Assembly (NCBI GenBank): GCA_021648845.1
Contig: JAKJHY010000002.1
Coordinates: 186,001 to 250,000 of the forward strand
DNA length: 64,000 nucleotides
Reading direction: 5' to 3'
From: Mycobacterium sp. MBM
GTDB lineage: Bacteria > Actinomycetota > Actinomycetes > Mycobacteriales > Mycobacteriaceae
How positions within the stretch are numbered: the first letter of the stretch is position 1; each line of letters opens with the position of its first letter. The notes under the pieces were generated by a model. It saw only the letters and a list, made by a program, of their open reading frames with translations. It was not told where the DNA came from and searched no databases. Both the position numbers and the translations under genes were made by a program. Of the stretch, positions 59,275 through 64,000 are shown one piece after another.

Positions 59275-60750
59275 CTAGTACACGCCCTCCCACGCGGCGC
59301 GCCGGCGCGCGTCCGGGTCGGCCACGGTGATATCGCGTGTCGAACGGATCACCAAGGTGCGCCGGAACTCCGCGTCATAGCGCGGCCATTCGCTGAGCCC
59401 GTCGGTCGCGAAGTCCAGCCAAGTGCGTTGCATCCGCCGGCCCACCGCGGGCTGCACCCGGCGCCCCAGCGGATGCAGTTTTCGGCCGAGGTAAGACCCG
59501 TAGCTGTGCTGGATATGCACGATCTCGCTGCCGTGGGTCGCCCCGAGACCGAGCATCTTCAGCGTCCACGCGGTGTGATCGAAGCGATACACGTGCGTGG
59601 GTGCATCTCCGCTGTAGGCATCCGCGAACGCCCAGGTCGGCGCGCCGAACATGGCATCGGACCCGAAATCGACCAAGGCCCGCCGACGCGGGAACCCCGG
59701 ATACGCCGCGAGCACCCGATCACGGGCCCGCGGCGCGCTGCGGGCGAAGAAGGCATCGATGCCGGCGGGCGTGGTGGGCAGCATGGGCGGTTTACCCCAG
59801 GCAAACATCGACGCCTCGTGACTGTTGGTGCCGATGATCAGCGGCACCCGCAGCACCGCGCCGGTGCGGGCCGCCGCGATGGGATGCTGCGGGAGCAGCT
59901 CCACGCCATGGGTCAATCCGTACGCCAAAACCGGTGTCCGGGCCGCGCTCTGCAGTTGGATCTCGCCCGCGGCGCGGCGCAGTCGGCGCTGCGGCAGGGC
60001 CTTGAGCTCGGCGGCCGGCACCCCGAGCTCGGCCAGGAACTCCTGCGACTGGCGCGCCCTGGTGTCCCGGTCCGCGATCAGCGGCAGTGCCGGGCTCTGC
60101 GCGATGGCCCGGTGGAACAGCCCGTCGGCGGCCGGGCTGGCCAACAGCGCCAGCACCGAGGTCGCCCCCGCCGATTCGCCGAACACCGTGACCTTGTCCG
60201 GGTCACCACCGAACGCGCCGATGTTCTGCCGGATCCAGCGCAACGCGGCGAGTTGGTCACGCAGACACAGGTTGTCGTCGAAGCCGGGCCCGAGATCACC
60301 GAGTTCGAATCCGCCGAAGACACCCAACCGATAGGTCAGGTTGACCACGACGACGTTGCCGTTGGCCGCCAGCCGAGAACCGTTGTAGAGCTGCAACTGG
60401 CCCGCCCCGTACACGAAGGCACCGCCGGGAATCCACACCATGACGGGCAACGACCCGGACACATCGGGTGACCAGACGGTCAGTGTCAGGCACGCCTCGT
60501 CGCGCATCGTGGGGTCATCGCGGCCGCCGCCGACAAAGGAACGACCCTGCGGCGGCAGCGGGCCGTGATGGACCGCGTCGCGCACGCCCGTCCACGGCCG
60601 GACCGGTCGGGGCGCCACGAAGCGCAGGTCGCCGACGGGTTGTTCGGCGTACGCGACACCGCGCCAGACTCCGACCCCGCCCTCGGTGGTGCCGCGGAGC
60701 ACGCCGTGCGCGGTCGCCACGATCGTCGTCAGTTCGGCGACAGGGGGCAC
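59275..60750 (-). CDS. type B carboxylesterase
   Basis: A 491-aa alpha/beta hydrolase. GESAGATSVLALLASP contains the nucleophile Ser (about residue 195), WIPGGAFVYGAGQLQLYNG is the oxyanion region, and GTNSHEASMF and ATHGSEIVHIQ near the end supply acid and His. Cytoplasmic, no signal peptide. GTG 60750 has ATCGTA (minus-strand TACGAT) six bases upstream, consistent with a leaderless mRNA. It lies immediately upstream of the dehalogenase-like gene on the same strand but that gene has its own promoter. Confidence 0.9.
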   Translation of the reverse strand: MPPVAELTTIVATAHGVLRGTTEGGVGVWRGVAYAEQPVGDLRFVAPRPVRPWTGVRDAVHHGPLPPQGRSFVGGGRDDPTMRDEACLTLTVWSPDVSGSLPVMVWIPGGAFVYGAGQLQLYNGSRLAANGNVVVVNLTYRLGVFGGFELGDLGPGFDDNLCLRDQLAALRWIRQNIGAFGGDPDKVTVFGESAGATSVLALLASPAADGLFHRAIAQSPALPLIADRDTRARQSQEFLAELGVPAAELKALPQRRLRRAAGEIQLQSAARTPVLAYGLTHGVELLPQHPIAAARTGAVLRVPLIIGTNSHEASMFAWGKPPMLPTTPAGIDAFFARSAPRARDRVLAAYPGFPRRRALVDFGSDAMFGAPTWAFADAYSGDAPTHVYRFDHTAWTLKMLGLGATHGSEIVHIQHSYGSYLGRKLHPLGRRVQPAVGRRMQRTWLDFATDGLSEWPRYDAEFRRTLVIRSTRDITVADPDARRRAAWEGVY

Positions 60751-60756
60751 GCCCGA

Positions 60757-60762
60757 ATCGTA
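60757..60762 (-). promoter_or_regulatory. candidate -10 (TACGAT) for leaderless carboxylesterase mRNA
   Basis: TACGAT (60762 to 60757 on the minus strand) fits TANNNT and ends six bases before GTG 60750. Confidence 0.5.
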
Positions 60763-60812
60763 GTGTGAAAAGCTGAGCGCGGCTTGGACCAGGTGGCGAT
60801 GCCGACACGCAG

Positions 60813-61724
60813 ATGGGGTTGGTGAGGACGTTGACCTTCAACGAGGGCATGCAGATCGACACGAGCACCACCTCCAGCAGTGGCGGCCGGGGTGGGGGCG
60901 GACGCGGTATCGCCGTGGGCGGCGGCATCGGCGGGCTCCTGCTGGTGGTGATCGCGCTGTTCCTCGGGGTCGACCCGAGCAGCGTCCTGCCGCAGGACCA
61001 GAACCCCGGCATGGACACCCGGGGGGTCGACGCGTCCGGATTCGACCTGAGCCAGTGCAAGACCGGCGCCGATGCCAATGCGATCGTGCAATGCCGGGTC
61101 GTGGCCACCGGCAACTCGCTGGATGCCGTCTGGGCGCAGCAGCTGCAGGGATACCAGCGTCCCCAGATCCGGCTGTTCAGCGGGTCCGTCAACACCGGCT
61201 GCGGGCCGGCCGACAGCGCGGTGGGCCCGTTCTATTGCCCGTCGGATCGGACCGCGTATTTCGACACCGACTTCTTCGATGTGCTGGTCGACCAGTTCGG
61301 TTCCAGCGGTGGACCGTTGGCTCAGGAGTACGTCGTCGCTCATGAGTTCGGCCACCATGTGCAAAACCTGCTCGGCGAGCTCGGGCGCGCCCAGCAGGAT
61401 CCGCAGGGCCCCACCGGCGGTGGGGTGCGCACCGAGCTGCAGGCCGATTGCTACGCCGGGGTGTGGGCGCACTACGCGTCCATCACCAAACAGGAGAGCA
61501 CCGGCGAGCCCTTCTTGGAACCGTTGAGCGACAAGGATATTGCCGATGCGCTGTCGGCGGCGTCGGCGGTCGGTGATGACCGCATCCAGAAACAGGCCAC
61601 CGGCCGGGTGAACCCGGAGGCGTGGACCCACGGCTCCTCGGAGCAGCGCCAGCAGTGGTTCACCCAGGGCTATCGCACCGGCGACCCCAACCAGTGCGAC
61701 ACATTCGCTCCCGGCGCGCTGTGA
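60813..61724 (+). CDS. YpfJ-type neutral zinc metallopeptidase
   Basis: About 300 aa. A Gly/Ser-rich cytoplasmic head is followed by one membrane helix (IGGLLLVVIALFLGV) and an extracytoplasmic domain with EYVVAHEFGHHVQNLLGELG, the zincin HExxH, and RTELQADCYAGVWAH with the third Glu ligand. The family usually begins (M)TFNEGMQIDTS; the best start is therefore TTG 60831 or GTG 60822 rather than ATG 60813. Natural substrate unknown. Corresponds to Rv2575 (from memory). It runs from between the divergent carboxylesterase and the convergent thioesterase. Confidence 0.87.
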   Translation: MGLVRTLTFNEGMQIDTSTTSSSGGRGGGGRGIAVGGGIGGLLLVVIALFLGVDPSSVLPQDQNPGMDTRGVDASGFDLSQCKTGADANAIVQCRVVATGNSLDAVWAQQLQGYQRPQIRLFSGSVNTGCGPADSAVGPFYCPSDRTAYFDTDFFDVLVDQFGSSGGPLAQEYVVAHEFGHHVQNLLGELGRAQQDPQGPTGGGVRTELQADCYAGVWAHYASITKQESTGEPFLEPLSDKDIADALSAASAVGDDRIQKQATGRVNPEAWTHGSSEQRQQWFTQGYRTGDPNQCDTFAPGAL

Positions 61725-61746
61725 CCGAGACGGTCGGCGGGTGAGG

Positions 61747-62637
61747 CTACAGCCGCGCCTGCTCCTTGATACCGGTGTCGGTGGTGCGCAGCGGCCGGAT
61801 CAGCGCGTCCTGGCTGAACGAGGCCAGCAGCTCGCCGTCCTCGGTGTGCACGGTGCCGCGGACATGGGACATGCCGGCCCCGACCTGGGTGCTTTCGTGG
61901 CCGTACAACAACCAGCCCCGCCACTGCACGGGTTCATGGAAGCTGACCGAGATCGTCATCGGGGCGGTCGACACCGTCTGGTGTGCCTGTGCGGTGCCGA
62001 TACCGTCGTGTGCGCGCATGGTGGTTGAAATCCCCAGGTGTCCAGTGAAATACGCAATCAGTGCCTTGGCCAGATCGTCCCGCTCCGGGATTGGGTCGTA
62101 GTGCAGCCAGGCGTACAGTTCCGGCGGCCCGACCTCGTCGGGGCTGTTGACGTCGACGATATCGACGAGCCGGATCTCGCGCCCGCGCATCGGCATGATG
62201 GGCGGCTGGGCGGCCGTCGGGCCCACCACATCGGCCTTGGGCACGTGGTGGCGGATCACGTCACCGGAAGGCACATCGGCGAGCACCGTGACGGTGATGC
62301 AGCGCTTACCGTTCTGCGAGGCGGTCACCACCGCGGTCGCGGTCGAGCGGCCCTCGGACAGCACGTCGATATCGAGTTCCACCGGCGGCCCCACCAGCAC
62401 CACACGGGCGAACACGGCGTATGCCGATCGCAGCGACTTGTCCGGGAAGCGTTTGGCGACCGCCACCATCGCCTGGGCGAGGACCTGGGTCCCCTCCACG
62501 ACCTGTCGGTCGTCGGCACCGGCGAGCCCGGTCTGGGCAATGAAGCGATTGTCGCCGTCGGGCTGCGGCTCGAAAAGGTCGAGCAGCCCCTGCAGCGTCC
62601 ACAGCGTCTGCTGCTGTGCGGTGTCCGATGTCGTCAT
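61747..62637 (-). CDS. TesB-like acyl-CoA thioesterase
   Basis: A 296-aa double hot-dog protein. WTLQGLLDLFEPQPDGDNRFIAQT and VFARVVLVGPPVELDIDVLSEGRSTATAVV form the first repeat, YFTGHLGISTTMRAHDG and MTISVSFHEPVQWRGWLLYGHESTQVGAGMSHVRG (in segments) the second. The family hydrolyses medium to long acyl-CoA. ATG 62637 has GGAAGGGG upstream; the open frame further upstream overlaps the operator and is not used. It is divergent from the TetR gene and shares its operator. Confidence 0.88.
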   Translation of the reverse strand: MTTSDTAQQQTLWTLQGLLDLFEPQPDGDNRFIAQTGLAGADDRQVVEGTQVLAQAMVAVAKRFPDKSLRSAYAVFARVVLVGPPVELDIDVLSEGRSTATAVVTASQNGKRCITVTVLADVPSGDVIRHHVPKADVVGPTAAQPPIMPMRGREIRLVDIVDVNSPDEVGPPELYAWLHYDPIPERDDLAKALIAYFTGHLGISTTMRAHDGIGTAQAHQTVSTAPMTISVSFHEPVQWRGWLLYGHESTQVGAGMSHVRGTVHTEDGELLASFSQDALIRPLRTTDTGIKEQARL

Positions 62638-62665
62638 CGTGCCCCTTCCTGGTGGCTCTGCGAAA

Positions 62666-62679
62666 ACGGTAACGTCATT
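62666..62679. promoter_or_regulatory. TetR-type operator, site 1, with overlapping divergent -10 elements
   Basis: GGTAACGTCATT (62668-62679) is identical to 12 bases of site 2 (63346-63364). TACCGT (62671-62666, minus strand) and TAACGT (62670-62675, plus strand) are TANNNT elements for the thioesterase and tetR respectively, so one protein bound here could repress both. Confidence 0.6.
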
Positions 62680-62720
62680 CTCGCGGGTTGCACAATGCTC
62701 CGATCCCGAGGGGGTTCGTG

Positions 62721-63341
62721 ATGGGCAGATCGAGCGCACGCGCCGAGGAGCCCGAATCGCGGACCGCGCGATTCATGAAATCGGCCCTGGAGATCCTCGG
62801 CGAGACCGGCCGCACCGATTTCACGGTGCTGGCCGTCGTGGAACGGTCGAAGACCTCGCTGCGATCGTTCTATCAGCACTACTCCACCAAGGATGAATTG
62901 CTGCTCGCGCTGGTCGACAAGATCATGGCGGAATCGTCGGCACGCTGGCGCGCCGATATCGCGGGCATGGATGCCATCTCGGCGTTGCGCACCCTCATCG
63001 CCCGGATCAGCGCGCCGGCCGCATCGACCAAACAGGACAGCATCAACCGCGGCCTGACCTTCTACAACGACCATCTCGCCGAGACGCTGCCACGCGAGTA
63101 CGCCCGCGTGCTCTCACCGCTGCACGCGCTGATCAAGGACATCATCACCGCCGGCGCCGCCGAGGGCGTGTTCCGCGCCGCCGACACCGACACCGCCGCC
63201 GCACTGATCATGCAGACGGTGCTCGGGGCGCTGCGGCTGCGCGTGCTCGGCGCCGAGCTCAACGGCAGTCCGGTCGAGGGCCGGCACATCTTCGAGTTCT
63301 GCGTGCGAAGCCTGCTGCGCGACGCCGACCAACCGATCTGA
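62721..63341 (+). CDS. TetR family transcriptional regulator
   Basis: A 206-aa repressor: helix-turn-helix at 15-60 (SALEILGETGRTDFTVLAVVERSKTSLRSFYQHYSTKDELL, in segments), followed by a ligand-binding C-terminal domain. ATG 62721 has GAGGGGG six bases upstream; GTG 62718 is also possible. Together with the divergent thioesterase and the following amidohydrolase it has two copies of the same operator around it, so it probably regulates all three in response to an acyl-CoA or related ligand (inference). Confidence 0.92.
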   Translation: MGRSSARAEEPESRTARFMKSALEILGETGRTDFTVLAVVERSKTSLRSFYQHYSTKDELLLALVDKIMAESSARWRADIAGMDAISALRTLIARISAPAASTKQDSINRGLTFYNDHLAETLPREYARVLSPLHALIKDIITAGAAEGVFRAADTDTAAALIMQTVLGALRLRVLGAELNGSPVEGRHIFEFCVRSLLRDADQPI

Positions 63342-63345
63342 AGCC

Positions 63346-63364
63346 GTGGTAACGTCATTACCAC
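63346..63364 (+). promoter_or_regulatory. TetR-type operator, site 2
   Basis: GTGGTAACGTCATTACCAC is a perfect palindrome: arms GTGGTAA/TTACCAC around CGTCA. It lies 31 bases before the amidohydrolase ATG. TAATCT at 63372-63377 is a possible -10 immediately downstream. Confidence 0.75.
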
Positions 63365-63395
63365 ATAACGGTAATCTTGCTTTCAGGAGTCGGGA

Positions 63396-64000
63396 ATGCC
63401 CTCGAGGACGCTGCCGTATCCGGTGTTCGACGCCGACAACCATTTCTACGAGCCCAAAGAAGCGCTGACGCAGTTCCTGCCGGAGCACCGCAAGGGCGTC
63501 ATCGACTACATCGACGTGCGGGGGCGGACCAAGATCATGGTGCGCAACCACATCAGCGACTACATCCCCAACCCGACCTTCGAGGTCGTCGCCCGGCCGG
63601 GTGCCCAGGAGGAGTACTTCCGGCACGGCAGCGGCGGCAAGAGCTACCGCGAGGTGATGGGCAAGCCGATGAAGGCGATTCCCGCCTTCCGCAACCCGGC
63701 GGCCCGCCTCGAGGTGCTCGACTCGCTCGGGTTGGACTACACCCTGATGTTCCCCACGCTGGCCAGCCTGGTCGAGGAACGACTCAAGGACGACCCGGAC
63801 CTGATCCACGACATCATCCACGCGCTGAACCGATGGATGTATGAGACCTGGCAGTTCAATTACGAGGACCGCATCTTCTCCACCCCGGTCATCAGCCTGC
63901 CCAACGTCGACCGCGCCCTCGAGGAACTGCAGTGGTGTCTGGAACGCGGGGCGAAGACCGTCCTGGTGCGCCCCGCCCCGGTGCCGGGCTACCGCGGCAC
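63396..64000 (+). CDS. amidohydrolase-2 family protein, N-terminal part (runs off the window)
   Basis: 201 codons are visible. ATG 63396 has AGGAG six bases upstream. The protein starts MPSRTLPYPVFDADNHFYEP, the metal-binding DxDNHxxEP motif of the amidohydrolase-2 (TIM-barrel) family, and continues with AARLEVLDSLGLDYTLMFPTLASLVEE and IISLPNVD-type blocks. Members decarboxylate or hydrolyse aromatic and cyclic compounds; in mycobacteria relatives are linked to sterol/aromatic breakdown. The substrate is not readable. The gene is incomplete at the right edge. Confidence 0.87.
   Translation, partial: MPSRTLPYPVFDADNHFYEPKEALTQFLPEHRKGVIDYIDVRGRTKIMVRNHISDYIPNPTFEVVARPGAQEEYFRHGSGGKSYREVMGKPMKAIPAFRNPAARLEVLDSLGLDYTLMFPTLASLVEERLKDDPDLIHDIIHALNRWMYETWQFNYEDRIFSTPVISLPNVDRALEELQWCLERGAKTVLVRPAPVPGYRG

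Noticed and set aside
61726..61739. Small hairpin GACCG-AGA-CGGTC between the zinc peptidase and thioesterase.
   Set aside because: Only a five-base stem with no T-run; too weak to call a terminator.

Overview
The window is high-GC actinobacterial DNA from a mycobacterium, most likely a rapid-growing Mycolicibacterium-type species. This rests on several proteins that match mycobacterial families closely: mIHF, a short-form RpoZ, a PriA without helicase motifs, PyrR, AlaS, and the transglutaminase/ATP-grasp cluster. Gene order also follows the mycobacterial chromosome: fmt-priA-lipI-lipH, metK-coaBC-rpoZ-gmk-mihF, pyrF-carBA-pyrCBR, nusB-efp-pepQ, aroBKC-aroE-mltG-ruvX-alaS, then aspS. Genes are densely packed. 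Many pairs overlap by 1-4 bases (ATGA, GTGA, TGATG, TAATG), and several starts look leaderless, with a TANNNT -10 hexamer 6-8 bases before the ATG/GTG. No rRNA, tRNA, CRISPR array, insertion sequence or prophage was recognised.

Region by region. (1) 1-6227, minus strand: a lysoplasmalogenase-like membrane protein, priA, a DUF2207/LemA membrane pair, fmt and the start of rsmB. (2) 6226-10229, plus strand: two hormone-sensitive-lipase-type esterases (the first with a 36-bp tandem duplication) and an unusual pyruvate-kinase-like protein. (3) 10226-14059, minus strand: metK, coaBC, rpoZ, gmk, mihF. (4) 14483-24182: a DUF2330 lipid/wall-exposed protein, then the pyrimidine operon pyrR-pyrB-pyrC-(PH-like membrane protein)-carA-carB-pyrF behind a PyrR-binding RNA hairpin. 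(5) 24259-36907: a serine hydrolase, then nusB/efp/pepQ and the shikimate genes aroE, an A24 prepilin-type peptidase, aroC, aroK, aroB, with mltG, ruvX and alaS upstream. (6) 36971-41932: YjbQ-like enzyme, a duplicated-domain protein, rarA, a DUF3097 protein, and a MerR regulator with its SDR reductase. (7) 41922-49948: a four-gene minus-strand cluster of transglutaminase-DUF2126, circularly permuted ATP-grasp/alpha-E, a second transglutaminase and a zinc-ribbon metallopeptidase. It looks like a peptide-amide making/trimming pathway and is the best candidate for a poorly described system. (8) 50004-64000: lipid and detoxification functions, namely two paralogous condensation-fold acyltransferases around a thiolase, an F420-type Ddn-like oxidoreductase, DUF4436, aspS, SRPBCC, a haloalkane-dehalogenase-like hydrolase, a carboxylesterase, a zinc protease, a TesB-like thioesterase, a TetR regulator and the start of an amidohydrolase.

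Several regulatory sites can be read directly: a PyrR loop, a divergent promoter whose two -10 hexamers overlap, two copies of a TetR-type operator flanking the tetR gene, an AT-rich palindrome over a promoter upstream of the dehalogenase, and a palindrome upstream of the thiolase. Functions are assigned by reading the protein sequences; no database search was run. References to M. tuberculosis loci are from memory.
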